A stretch of DNA of 64,000 nt from Mucilaginibacter endophyticus (lineage in GTDB: Bacteria > Bacteroidota > Bacteroidia > Sphingobacteriales > Sphingobacteriaceae). The stretch is taken from NCBI RefSeq assembly GCF_003351025.1, contig NZ_QPCG01000001.1, positions 441,949 through 505,948 of the forward strand, in the 5' to 3' direction. The notes below the pieces were generated by a model. That model was not told the DNA's origin. It worked only from the letters and a program-made list of their open reading frames with translations, and did no database searches. The translations under genes were made by a program, and so were the position numbers. This document shows positions 51,906 through 59,794 of this stretch, piece after piece (position 1 is the stretch's first letter; each line of letters begins with the position of its first letter).

Positions 51906-53387
51906 ATGAAAAATAGTACAAAATATTCGCGTAAGGTCGTTGCTTTAGGTCTTATCGCTTCAATCATATCGTTCCAGAGCTGTAAAAAAAGCTTCTTAAA
52001 TGTAGACCCGGCTCAAAATACCGCGGCAACCCAGTTTTTCAAAACGCAAGATGATGCCACTAAAGCGGTTAGTGCCATGTATGCTAACCTGCGCGAGTGG
52101 AACAACATCGCTTTTGCGCCTATCGCTGTAGAAAGCATGGGCTCTGACGATGTGGAAAAAGGCAGTACCGCCAGCGATGCTACCTTTTTTAATGACTACC
52201 ACAATTTTACCATTACTTCGGGCGATGCTCAATTAGGTGGTTTCTGGAGAGGACAGTATCAAACTATCAACTTTGCCAACCAGATCCTGACCAATGTTCC
52301 CGGCATCACCATGGACGAAACCTTAAAAGCAAGATATCTGGCCGAAGCTAAATTTATCAGGGCTTATGCATATTTCAGGTTGGTTAGGGCTTTTGGCGAT
52401 GTGCCATTGCGTTTAACCTTACCTAAAAGTGCGTCGGAATACAACCTGCCACGTACTGCCAAAGCACAGGTTTGGGCAGCTATTGAAACAGATTTAAATG
52501 ATGCTGCCAATGTATTGCCACAAACCTACAGTGCTGCCGATATTGGCCATGCTACCAAGGGCGCTGCTATTGCCTTACATGCTAAGGTAGCCATGTACCT
52601 TAAAAAATGGACTGATGTATTAAATTACACAAACCAGGTAATGGGTATGGGCTATTCGTTGTTTCCTGATTATGAACAAATGTTCCGTACTAATCATAAA
52701 AACAACCAGGAATCGGTATTTGAAGTACAGTGCGCTTTAATTCCTAACAATCCGGATGCTTCAAACTCACAATACTCGCAGGTACAGGGTGTACGTGGTG
52801 TTACCGGCGGTGGCTGGGGCTTTAACGTACCAAGCGCAGGTTTAGCTGCTGCTTACGAAACCGGCGACCCACGTCGCGACGCTACTATCATTTTCAGGGG
52901 CGAAACTACGCCAGAAGGTGATAAGATCCCTGCAACAGGCGATAACCCGATGTACAACCAAAAATCATACGTTCCGTTCAGTATGTATGTTTCTGGCTTT
53001 AACGAAGGTTGTCAGCAAAACAAAATTGTACTTCGTTATGCCGATGTGTTGTTGATGAACGCTGAAGCTAATAACGAATTGGGTAACTCTGCGGCAGCGT
53101 TAATTCCGTTGGAGCAGGTTCGCGCCCGCGCCCGTGCCGGTAACGCTGCTATTTTGCCAAAGGTAACTACTACCGATCAGGCTACGCTTCGTACTGCTAT
53201 ATACCAGGAAAGAAGGGTTGAACTGGCTATGGAATTTGAACGTTATTTTGACGTGATCCGCCAGGGCAGGGGTACTGCAGTTTTCGGTTCACGTGGTTGG
53301 ACAGCGGGCAAAAACGAAGTTTGGCCTGTGCCTCAAACCGAGATCGACCTGAGCGGTGGTGCATTAACACAAAATCCTGGTTATTAA
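51906..53387 (+). CDS. SusD/RagB-type surface glycan-binding lipoprotein
   Basis: 493 residues. Lipoprotein signal with Cys near residue 26 (LIASIISFQSCKKSFLNVDP). SusD-like N-terminal region (about 30-220: AVSAMYANLREWNN, AEAKFIRAYAYFRLVRAFGD, VPLRL) and C-terminal RagB/SusD region (about 300-490: VLRYADVLLMNAEANNELGN, RRVELAMEFERYFDVIRQGR). It acts as a lid over SusC, capturing the glycan at the cell surface. It is co-transcribed with SusC and ends at the terminator at 53424. Confidence 0.95.
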   Translation: MKNSTKYSRKVVALGLIASIISFQSCKKSFLNVDPAQNTAATQFFKTQDDATKAVSAMYANLREWNNIAFAPIAVESMGSDDVEKGSTASDATFFNDYHNFTITSGDAQLGGFWRGQYQTINFANQILTNVPGITMDETLKARYLAEAKFIRAYAYFRLVRAFGDVPLRLTLPKSASEYNLPRTAKAQVWAAIETDLNDAANVLPQTYSAADIGHATKGAAIALHAKVAMYLKKWTDVLNYTNQVMGMGYSLFPDYEQMFRTNHKNNQESVFEVQCALIPNNPDASNSQYSQVQGVRGVTGGGWGFNVPSAGLAAAYETGDPRRDATIIFRGETTPEGDKIPATGDNPMYNQKSYVPFSMYVSGFNEGCQQNKIVLRYADVLLMNAEANNELGNSAAALIPLEQVRARARAGNAAILPKVTTTDQATLRTAIYQERRVELAMEFERYFDVIRQGRGTAVFGSRGWTAGKNEVWPVPQTEIDLSGGALTQNPGY

Positions 53388-53423
53388 TTAACCGATAACA
53401 ATACACACAGTTGATTTGATTAT

Positions 53424-53466
53424 GAGGTTGCCTTGTTGGGTTTAACGGGCAACCTCTCTTTTTTAT
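53424..53466 (+). terminator. Intrinsic terminator after susD
   Basis: Stem gaggttgcc / ggcaacctc (53424-53432, 53448-53456) with a T-run. It may be partial, lowering expression of the downstream glucanase gene. Confidence 0.75.
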
Positions 53467-53504
53467 TGAAAACCCTGTTTTTCATATTCAAACGCAAAAG
53501 CTTA

Positions 53505-54857
53505 ATGAAAAAACTATTAATTACCCCGGTACTTATGTTGGCTGCCATTTGCTGCTTTGCCCAAAAAGCAGCAAAGAAATCAGAAGATGGCATTAAACCT
53601 GTTGGTATTATCAAAAACCTGACGGATAGTGCCCTGCTTGACGTGGTGCAACGCCAAACATTCCGTTATTTCTGGGATTTTGGTCACCCGGTAAGCGGTC
53701 TGGCCCGTGAGCGCAGCAATACTTCTTTTGACTATGGCAACGAGGTGGTAACTACCGGCGGTTCTGGTTTCGGCATTATGTCGCTCATTGTGGCCGATAG
53801 CCGCAAATGGATCACCCATGAGCAGGCGGTTGACCGCATGGTGAAGATCGTTAACTTTTTATACAAGGCCGACGCATTTCACGGTGCTTTCCCGCATTGG
53901 TTAAATGGCGAAACCGGTAAAGTGATCCGCTTTGGCCGTAAGGATGATGGTGGGGATATTGTTGAATCGGCATACCTTTTCCAGGGATTGTTATGTGCAA
54001 GGCAGTATTTTAACAGCGATGCCCCCAAAGAGCGCCGCATTCGTGATGTAATTAGCTGGATGTGGGGCGAAATGGAATGGAGCTGGTACACCCGCGATGG
54101 CCGTGACGCTCTTTACTGGCACTGGAGCCCTAATAACGGCTGGGCTATGAATTTCCCGATCCACGGTTTTAATGAATGTTTGATCACTTACGTGCTTGCG
54201 GCATCTGCCGAGCGTTACCCGGTTAGCGCCGACGTGTATCACCGGGGCTGGGCACAAAGCGATTTCTTTAAAAACGGAAGAACTTTTTATGGCTTTAAAT
54301 TGCCGCTGGGATTTGATTATGGTGGTCCGCTGTTCTTTTCTCAGTACTCGTTCCTTGGCTTAAATCCTAAAGGACTAAAAGATCAGTATGCCGATTATTG
54401 GGAGCAAAACAAAAATCACACCTTAATAAACCACGCGTACTGTGTTGATAACCCTAAAAAATTTAAAGGATACGGCGAAAACTGCTGGGGCTTAACTGCC
54501 AGTGATAACTTTGAAGGCTACAACGCGCATTCGCCAACTAATGATCTGGGGGTGATTACGCCAACAGCCGCGCTATCGGCATTCCCTTATACGCCAGAAT
54601 ATTCAATGAAGGCGCTGCGCCATTTTTATTATGACCTGGGCGATAAGATCTGGGGCGAATACGGTTTTACCGATTCCTTCAGCGAATCGCATAACTGGTA
54701 TGCAAAGTCGTACCTGGCTATTGACCAGGGCCCCATTGTTGTGATGATTGAAAACTATCGTACAGGATTATTATGGAAACTTTTCATGAGTTGCCCCGAA
54801 GTTCAGGGTGGATTGAAAAAGCTTGGCTTTGAAAGTCCGGCTATCGCTAAAAATTAA
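53505..54857 (+). CDS. Glycoamylase-like (GH144) secreted glucanase
   Basis: 450 residues from MKKLLITPVLMLAAICCFAQ; the upstream extension of the frame overlaps the susD terminator and is not used. Signal peptide (1-20), then a single (alpha/alpha)6-type domain with FRYFWDFGHPVSGLARERSN, DGRDALYWHWSPNNGWAMNF, GENCWGLTASDNFEGYNAHS and DSFSESHNWYAKSYLAIDQG, the Glycoamylase family PF10091. Members of GH144 from Chitinophaga are endo-beta-1,2-glucanases, so beta-1,2-glucan is the best guess for this locus. Exact specificity is inference. Confidence 0.88.
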   Translation: MKKLLITPVLMLAAICCFAQKAAKKSEDGIKPVGIIKNLTDSALLDVVQRQTFRYFWDFGHPVSGLARERSNTSFDYGNEVVTTGGSGFGIMSLIVADSRKWITHEQAVDRMVKIVNFLYKADAFHGAFPHWLNGETGKVIRFGRKDDGGDIVESAYLFQGLLCARQYFNSDAPKERRIRDVISWMWGEMEWSWYTRDGRDALYWHWSPNNGWAMNFPIHGFNECLITYVLAASAERYPVSADVYHRGWAQSDFFKNGRTFYGFKLPLGFDYGGPLFFSQYSFLGLNPKGLKDQYADYWEQNKNHTLINHAYCVDNPKKFKGYGENCWGLTASDNFEGYNAHSPTNDLGVITPTAALSAFPYTPEYSMKALRHFYYDLGDKIWGEYGFTDSFSESHNWYAKSYLAIDQGPIVVMIENYRTGLLWKLFMSCPEVQGGLKKLGFESPAIAKN

Positions 54858-54960
54858 ATCAGTATAGTTGATAAACAAAACGCGGTTAAAGCAGTTAAAT
54901 TTGTTTTAAAGCAATAACCAGTAATTATATTGGTTATAAAACAAAAACGCTGTTTAGCCC

Positions 54961-55758
54961 ATGATCAAAACAATACTTGTAACCGGAATGCTAAGCTTGC
55001 TCTTAGCATTCTCTTTTTCAGCCCAGGCCCAGAACGTGAGCTCGTTTGACAGGGGTAGTTATATCTACAAAGTAGATACGCTACCATACCGTATCTTATT
55101 TCCCAAACATTTTAATCCGGGACAAAAATATCCTTTGGTGTTTGTACTGCATGGCTCTGGCGAGCGCGGAAATAATAATGAATCGCAGCTGGCTTATGGA
55201 GCCCAAAGGTTTTTGCAGGATAGCGTACGGGAAATGTACGAGTCGATAGTGGTTTTTCCGCAATGCCCGGCAAAAAGTTATTGGAGCAATGTAAAACAGG
55301 TTACCGATTCGGCAAGCAACAAGCGTAAATTTATTTTCCAGGAAGATGCGCCGCCAACTATGGCTATGATCATGCTTATGGGGCTTGTAGAGCAATTTTT
55401 AGATAAACCTTTTGTTGATAAGCATAAAGTGTACGTAGGAGGCCTCAGCATGGGCGGAATGGGTACATTTGAGATCATTGGCCGCGAGCCTAAGGTGTTC
55501 GCAGCCGCTTTCGCCATTTGCGGAGGCGACAACACCCTAAACGCTAAAAAATACGCCAAAAAAGTTCCGCTCTGGATCTTCCACGGTAATAATGACCCGG
55601 TAGTGCCTGCAGACCATTCGCAGGTAATGGTTGATGCCATTAAAGAAGCAGGGGGTAGCCCAAGGTTTACCTTATACCCGGGCGTTGGGCACAATAGTTG
55701 GGATAACGCTTTTAAGGAGCCGGATTTGTTGCACTGGCTGTTTTCGCATAGTAAATAA
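54961..55758 (+). CDS. Secreted alpha/beta-hydrolase (esterase / dienelactone-hydrolase type)
   Basis: 265 residues with a signal peptide (1-23, ending SAQAQ). The alpha/beta-hydrolase fold shows the oxyanion region VFVLHGSGERG, nucleophile elbow GGLSMGGMGTF (Ser near residue 163), acid in HGNNDPVVP and His in GVGHNSWDNAF. It resembles predicted carbohydrate or phospholipase/carboxylesterases often encoded beside SusCD. Its likely role here is removing ester groups from the imported glycan. It lies 100 bp after the GH144-like gene in the same orientation. Confidence 0.85.
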   Translation: MIKTILVTGMLSLLLAFSFSAQAQNVSSFDRGSYIYKVDTLPYRILFPKHFNPGQKYPLVFVLHGSGERGNNNESQLAYGAQRFLQDSVREMYESIVVFPQCPAKSYWSNVKQVTDSASNKRKFIFQEDAPPTMAMIMLMGLVEQFLDKPFVDKHKVYVGGLSMGGMGTFEIIGREPKVFAAAFAICGGDNTLNAKKYAKKVPLWIFHGNNDPVVPADHSQVMVDAIKEAGGSPRFTLYPGVGHNSWDNAFKEPDLLHWLFSHSK

Positions 55759-55775
55759 TGGACGACATAAAAACT

Positions 55776-55840
55776 ATGTCATTGCGAGGAGGAACGACGA
55801 AGCAATCGCATACTATACAGGGCGGCTGTGCTGTGACTAC
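55776..55840. repeat. GTCATTGCGAGG repeat fragment (copy 2)
   Basis: gtcattgcgaggaggaacga, then gaagcaatcgcatactatacag, shared with 4715-4800. Only one arm is present. Confidence 0.55.
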
Positions 55841-55873
55841 ATCTATCTAAACGAAAGTTGCTTTAAAACAAAA

Positions 55874-56010
55874 TTGTCATTTCGAGTGAGCGGGGGGAGA
55901 CAATAGCATCGGGGCGAAAGAGAAATCTTGTACGCCAAGCAAACCTATTAGCATAGCTACTCAGCAGGGCGTATAAGATTTCTCACTCGTTCCTCGTATC
56001 GAAATGACAA
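55874..56010. repeat. TGTCATTTCGA nested palindrome (copy 2)
   Basis: Outer arms ttgtcatttcga and tcgaaatgacaa, inner arms gagaaatcttgtacgcc and ggcgtataagatttctc, plus the end arm gtgag/ctcac. It is nearly identical to the next copy. Confidence 0.88.
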
Positions 56011-56069
56011 TTTGTTATAGGTGGAATATAATGCGAATGCACCCATATAAGCGAAATATACTTTTAAAA

Positions 56070-56203
56070 TGTCATTTCGAGTGAGCGGGGGAGACAATAG
56101 CGTTGGGGCGAAAGAGAAATCTTATACGCCAAGCAAACCTATTAGCATAGCTACTCAGCAGGGCGTATAAGATTTCTCACTCGTTCCTCGTATCGAAATG
56201 ACA
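56070..56203. repeat. TGTCATTTCGA nested palindrome (copy 3)
   Basis: About 97% identical to copy 2: one 1-bp indel and three substitutions over 134 bp. It lies 60 bp away in the same orientation, so it is a recent tandem duplication. Confidence 0.9.
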
Positions 56204-56227
56204 ATAAGCTTGTTTATAAGAAACGAC

Positions 56228-57385
56228 CTATTCTTCTCCCTCTGATTTTTTAGGAAGATTTTTGGCGTTGAAACGCGGCTTAAAACCTAATTTAGGTGCA
56301 GGCGCTTCTGTAGGAGGAGCCTGAGGCTCTTCAGTTGGCGCGTCCTCCCCTTTTTTATCTTCTGCTTTTGTTTCGGTTTCAGAAGCTTTCGGCTTCATTG
56401 TTGCCGCGTTAAAGCGTGGTTTGAAGCCAAGTTTTGGTGCAGGAACGTCGGAAACCGGTTTTTCTTCTTCAACTGTTGGTTGCTGAGGCTCAGCTGGTAG
56501 TTTTACCTCTTCAACTGGCGGTTGTTCAGGTTCAGCTGGTTTGGGTTTCGTCATAGCAGCGTTAAAACGTGGTTTGAACCCTATTTTAGGAGCCGATGCT
56601 TCAGATGCCTGTTCTTTAGGCTCTTCAGCAGGTTTCTCTTCTTCGGCAGGCATTTCATTTTCTGCGGGCTTAGGCTTTACCATACCTGCGTTGAAACGTG
56701 GCTTAAAGCCCATTTTAGGTGCCGGTGTTTCCGAAGCGGGAGTTTGAGGTTCGTTAGCCGGAGCTTCCTCTTTTTTATCCTCAGCTTGTGGCATATCCGT
56801 CTCCACAGGTTTTGGTTTTACCATAGCCGCGTTAAAGCGTGGTTTGAAACCTGGTTTGGCGGTTGTTGCAGGCGTTTCTGCAGCCGGGGTAGGAGCTTCA
56901 GCTTGTTGTTCTTTATCTGTTTCAGGCGATGCCTCGCTTGTTGCCGGTTTAGCTTTTGCCATGGCCGGGTTAAAGCGTGGTTTGAATGCCGGCTTCGGTG
57001 CAGTTTCTCCCGATGGTGTTTCCTGTGTCGCAGGTTCCGTTGTTTCCTCCTTAGCTTCTTGAACAGGCGGAGTTGGCTTAGGCACTGCCGCTGCGCGGAA
57101 CTTTGGCGTAAAACCAATTTTGGACGCCGTACCCGGTTCTATCAGGCTTTCGGTAATGGTTTGCTCAGCAAGCGGGTTTTTGATGTGTACTTTTTCAGTT
57201 TTAACCTCGATTGGGATCGGGAACTGACGCCTCAGTTTATTGAACCAGTACTTTTTGGTATGGTCGAAACTTTTTTCGCCCATTTGTTCAAAATGATCTT
57301 TAAATTCAGAAAATAAAGCCGGTTCACCCTGTTCAAGAGCCACAAGGTCAATTCTTTTCTTCTTTAAAAATTCTTCAAAAACCAT
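56228..57385 (-). CDS. Protein with seven GFKPRFN-type repeats in Pro/Glu-rich linkers
   Basis: 385 residues from MVFEEFLKKKRIDL; ten further upstream codons are open but unlikely. The N-terminal part (1-60) is a small folded domain with FEEFLKKKRIDLVALEQGEP and HTKKYWFNKLRRQFPI. Then follow seven copies of a (G/A)FxPxF(N/R)-type core at residues 91, 133, 179, 226, 269, 320 and 367, spaced 42-51 residues. Most read GFKPRFNAAMxKPKP. The linkers are acidic, Pro/Ala-rich and disordered-looking. There is no signal peptide. It may be a cytosolic scaffold with repeated linear docking motifs; the function is unknown. Confidence 0.85.
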   Translation of the reverse strand: MVFEEFLKKKRIDLVALEQGEPALFSEFKDHFEQMGEKSFDHTKKYWFNKLRRQFPIPIEVKTEKVHIKNPLAEQTITESLIEPGTASKIGFTPKFRAAAVPKPTPPVQEAKEETTEPATQETPSGETAPKPAFKPRFNPAMAKAKPATSEASPETDKEQQAEAPTPAAETPATTAKPGFKPRFNAAMVKPKPVETDMPQAEDKKEEAPANEPQTPASETPAPKMGFKPRFNAGMVKPKPAENEMPAEEEKPAEEPKEQASEASAPKIGFKPRFNAAMTKPKPAEPEQPPVEEVKLPAEPQQPTVEEEKPVSDVPAPKLGFKPRFNAATMKPKASETETKAEDKKGEDAPTEEPQAPPTEAPAPKLGFKPRFNAKNLPKKSEGEE

Positions 57386-57402
57386 TTTTGTTAAGAGGTA
57401 AG

Positions 57403-57508
57403 AATCGGGAGTCAAGACAATAAGAAAAATGCAATTTTTAAGTCTTGTTTTCGTGATTCCGATTGTTGTTGTTTCTTGTTTCCTGGCTCTTGCTGTCTTG
57501 ATTCTAAA
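57403..57508. repeat. Periodic CAAGA-type string
   Basis: Read on the minus strand it runs agaatcaagacagcaagagc, then caggaaacaagaaac, with an 8-bp rhythm. It lies between the repeat-protein start and the DUF2442 stop. Confidence 0.4.
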
Positions 57509-57724
57509 CTACAGCGTTACATCCACATCCAGCTTATTAAAGCGGATGCCTTTTTCGGTTTGGCTCCAGTCTTCACGCTCCTCATCAGTAGCGTTCAATA
57601 GTTTCGGGAACCATTCTAACGGGAAAGCCTGGGGTTTGCCACCATCGGTTTCAACAAATAGCAGCCCGTTAGCAAAGGTTACCTTTACTTTCCGCTCGCC
57701 TTTTCGTGTGTTTAATAGTGGCAT
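57509..57724 (-). CDS. DUF2442-like small protein
   Basis: 71 residues. It matches the DUF2442 pattern: strands VKVTFANGLLFVETDGGKP, then AFPLEWFPKLLNATDEERED, W, and GIRFNKLDVDVTL (the usual G-xx-x-x-x-LD-x-D-x end). It is a small cytosolic domain often found near toxin-antitoxin or regulatory genes; its function is unproven. It lies between two repeat strings. Confidence 0.8.
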   Translation of the reverse strand: MPLLNTRKGERKVKVTFANGLLFVETDGGKPQAFPLEWFPKLLNATDEEREDWSQTEKGIRFNKLDVDVTL

Positions 57725-57740
57725 GATATGTTATTTAAAC

Positions 57741-57822
57741 CGTCATTGCGAGGTACGAAGCAATCCCTGATTAGTAGGTTCGCCCTGTATAGTTTGCGAT
57801 TGTTTCGTACCTCGCAATGACG
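57741..57822. repeat. GTCATTGCGAGG palindromic repeat (copy 3, complete)
   Basis: Arms cgtcattgcgaggtacgaag(caat) and (attg)tttcgtacctcgcaatgacg, 24 bp with a single mismatch. It could act as a terminator between yebC and the DUF2442 gene. Confidence 0.85.
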
Positions 57823-57838
57823 TGTTATTTATGATTAA

Positions 57839-57873
57839 ACAAATCCGAAATCGAAATTCCGAAATCCGATATC
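57839..57873. repeat. TCCGAAAT periodic string
   Basis: aaatccgaaatcgaaattcc, then gaaatccgatatc. This is the reverse complement of the string at 4664-4702. Confidence 0.45.
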
Positions 57874-57877
57874 AGAA

Positions 57878-58603
57878 TTATTCCGCCATATTATGGTATA
57901 CAGCCTGTACGTCGTCATCCTCTTCCAAACGGTCAATCAGTTTCATGATTTCAGGAACCTGATCTTCGCTAACAGCATGGAATGATTGCGGGATGCGCTC
58001 CAACTTGGCCGATTTTACTTCGATACCCATTTCTTCTAAAGTCTTTTGCATTTTACCAAAATCTTCAAAAGCGGTGTGGATTACCGCAACATCGTTGCCG
58101 TTTTCGTCGGCTTCAACAAATATTTCTTCCAGGCCTGCATCAATCAATTCAAATTCAAGCTCTTCCAGGTCACGGTCACCGGGCTCAAAAGTGAAAACCG
58201 ATTTACGGGTGAAGATAAAATCAAGCGATCCGGTTTTACCTAAGGAACCACCATATTTTGTAAAGTAGCTGCGTACGTTGGCAACGGTACGGTTGGTATT
58301 ATCGGTTGCGGTTTCAACCAAAACAGCAACGCCGTATGATGCGTAACCTTCGTAAACAAGCTCTTCGTAATCTTTTTCATCGCGGCTGCTGGCACGTTTT
58401 ATGGCTGCCTCAACACGGTCTTTAGGCATGTTTACAGCCTTGGCGTTTTGCACCGCGGTACGCAGGCGTGAGTTGGTGTTAACATCCCCGCCGCCGGCTT
58501 TTACAGCCATTACAATTTCCTTACCTAAACGGGTAAACTGCACTGCCATTTTGGCCCAGCGCTTAAACTTTCTTTCTTTGCGGAATTCAAATGCTCTTCC
58601 CAT
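57878..58603 (-). CDS. YebC/PmpR family protein
   Basis: 241 residues with the full YebC fold. N-terminal segment MGRAFEFRKERKFKRWAKMA and LGKEIVMAVKAGGGDVNTNS. Middle part MPKDRVEAAIKRA and YASYGVAVLVETATDNTNRT. C-terminal ESDDDVQAVYHN-like end (EEDDDVQAVYHNMA). Older work treats members as DNA-binding regulators (PmpR); more recent work suggests a role in translation of proline-rich stretches. Which applies here is unknown. It is flanked by repeats and stands alone. Confidence 0.93.
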   Translation of the reverse strand: MGRAFEFRKERKFKRWAKMAVQFTRLGKEIVMAVKAGGGDVNTNSRLRTAVQNAKAVNMPKDRVEAAIKRASSRDEKDYEELVYEGYASYGVAVLVETATDNTNRTVANVRSYFTKYGGSLGKTGSLDFIFTRKSVFTFEPGDRDLEELEFELIDAGLEEIFVEADENGNDVAVIHTAFEDFGKMQKTLEEMGIEVKSAKLERIPQSFHAVSEDQVPEIMKLIDRLEEDDDVQAVYHNMAE

Positions 58604-58608
58604 GTGTT

Positions 58609-58748
58609 TTTAGTTCATTGTTCATGGTTGATGGTTCATAGATCAACCTTGTTGTTTTACAAAGCTTTGCCCTATAAAGACAAGGCGGTAAATATAATAT
58701 TTGTTTATAAAAAGGCAGATAAAAACCTTTAACCTTTCGTCTTTAACC
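58609..58748. repeat. Periodic GTTCATGG / CTTTAACC strings
   Basis: ttcattgttcatggttgatg, gttcatagatcaacc (compare 26287 and 34786), and ctttaacctttcgtctttaa (compare 13528 and 44556). Confidence 0.45.
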
Positions 58749-59702
58749 TTAAATTATCGTTTTCAAATTGGTCAGCATATCGGCTACCATTTTAGGCAAG
58801 TCATATTCCAATTTCCAACCCCAATCATTTTGTGCGTAGCTGTCATCAATTGATTTTGGCCAGCTATCGGCTATGGCCTGGCGCGGATCATTATTGCTGT
58901 AGCTGATCTCAAATTTAGGGATCAGTTTTTTGATCTCTGCCGCCAATTGTTCAGGTGTAAAGCTGATGCCTGCAAGGTTATACGATGACCGGATGCTGAT
59001 CTGCTCGGCAGGCGCATCCATCAAACTGATGGTAGCCCTGATGGCATCGTCCATGTACATCATGGGCAAGGCCGTACCTTCGGCCAGGAAGCTTTCGTAA
59101 CTGCCGGTTTTTAACGCATGGTGAAATATATGTACGGCATAATCGGTAGTGCCACCGCCGGGGTTAGCTTTCCAGCCTATTAAGCCCGGATAGCGGATAC
59201 TGCGTACATCAAGTCCGTATTTATTAAAATAGTATTCGCACCAGCGTTCGCCGGCCAGTTTACTAAAACCATAAACCGTGTTAGGATCCATTACGCAATA
59301 CTGCGGTGTATCATGCTGTGGTGAATGCGGACCGAAAACCGCTATTGAACTCGGCCAAAAAACTTTAGCTGTTTTAAACTCCACCGCGAAATCAAGCACA
59401 TGCAGCAAGCCGGTCATATTGAGGTCCCAGGCCATTTTAGGCTTTTGCTCGCCCACTGCCGAAAGAATGGCAGCCAGCAGGTAAACCTGCGTGGGGCGAT
59501 GCTTGTCAAATATGTGGTGCAGGTTGTCTTTATCAAGCACGTTGATCAGTTCAAACGGCCCGGTGCTGCCACGCATAGCATAGGTAGGGCTATTAATATC
59601 TGAAGCTACAACAGCCTCGGCACCATGTATATTTCTCAAAGCCATTACCAGTTCGGTGCCTATCTGGCCATTGGCGCCTATCACTAAAATCTTTTCGCTC
59701 AT
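58749..59702 (-). CDS. SDR-type (NAD-dependent) L-threonine 3-dehydrogenase
   Basis: 317 residues of extended SDR (epimerase-like) fold. NAD loop VIGANGQIGTELV (7-19), YLLAAILSAVGEQKPKMAWD, WPSSIAVFGPHSPQ, catalytic YGFSK (about 168-172), and YPGLIGWKANPGGGTTDYAV, which is typical of the short-chain threonine dehydrogenases known from Flavobacterium and other bacteria. It oxidises threonine to 2-amino-3-ketobutyrate, the substrate of Kbl (40647-41837). A generic sugar epimerase is unlikely. It has a perfect -7 element at 59730-59723. Confidence 0.88.
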   Translation of the reverse strand: MSEKILVIGANGQIGTELVMALRNIHGAEAVVASDINSPTYAMRGSTGPFELINVLDKDNLHHIFDKHRPTQVYLLAAILSAVGEQKPKMAWDLNMTGLLHVLDFAVEFKTAKVFWPSSIAVFGPHSPQHDTPQYCVMDPNTVYGFSKLAGERWCEYYFNKYGLDVRSIRYPGLIGWKANPGGGTTDYAVHIFHHALKTGSYESFLAEGTALPMMYMDDAIRATISLMDAPAEQISIRSSYNLAGISFTPEQLAAEIKKLIPKFEISYSNNDPRQAIADSWPKSIDDSYAQNDWGWKLEYDLPKMVADMLTNLKTII

Positions 59703-59722
59703 GCAATTTTGAGTTTACCGCG

Positions 59723-59730
59723 CAAAGGTA
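59723..59730 (-). promoter_or_regulatory. -7 element of the threonine dehydrogenase gene
   Basis: TACCTTTG on the minus strand, 20 bp before the start codon, leader about 14 nt. Confidence 0.65.
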
Positions 59731-59736
59731 GGAAAT

Positions 59737-59790
59737 TGACCGTTGATTATTTTTTGATTGCGTTGATTACGCTGATTTTTTGACCGTTGA
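59737..59790. repeat. GACCGTTGAT periodic string
   Basis: gaccgttgat, gcgttgattacgctgat, then gaccgttgat again. The words recur at 34698-34780. Confidence 0.45.
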
Positions 59791-59794
59791 TTTC

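Noticed and set aside
55874..56203. CRISPR array
   Set aside because: Two long near-identical palindromic elements without short repeats, regular unique spacers or cas genes; they match a dispersed element at 28725.
56522..57316. Long plus-strand frame across the repeat-rich protein gene
   Set aside because: Its arginine, phenylalanine and cysteine-rich sequence is the antisense of regular Pro/Lys repeats; the minus-strand protein has the coherent domain structure.
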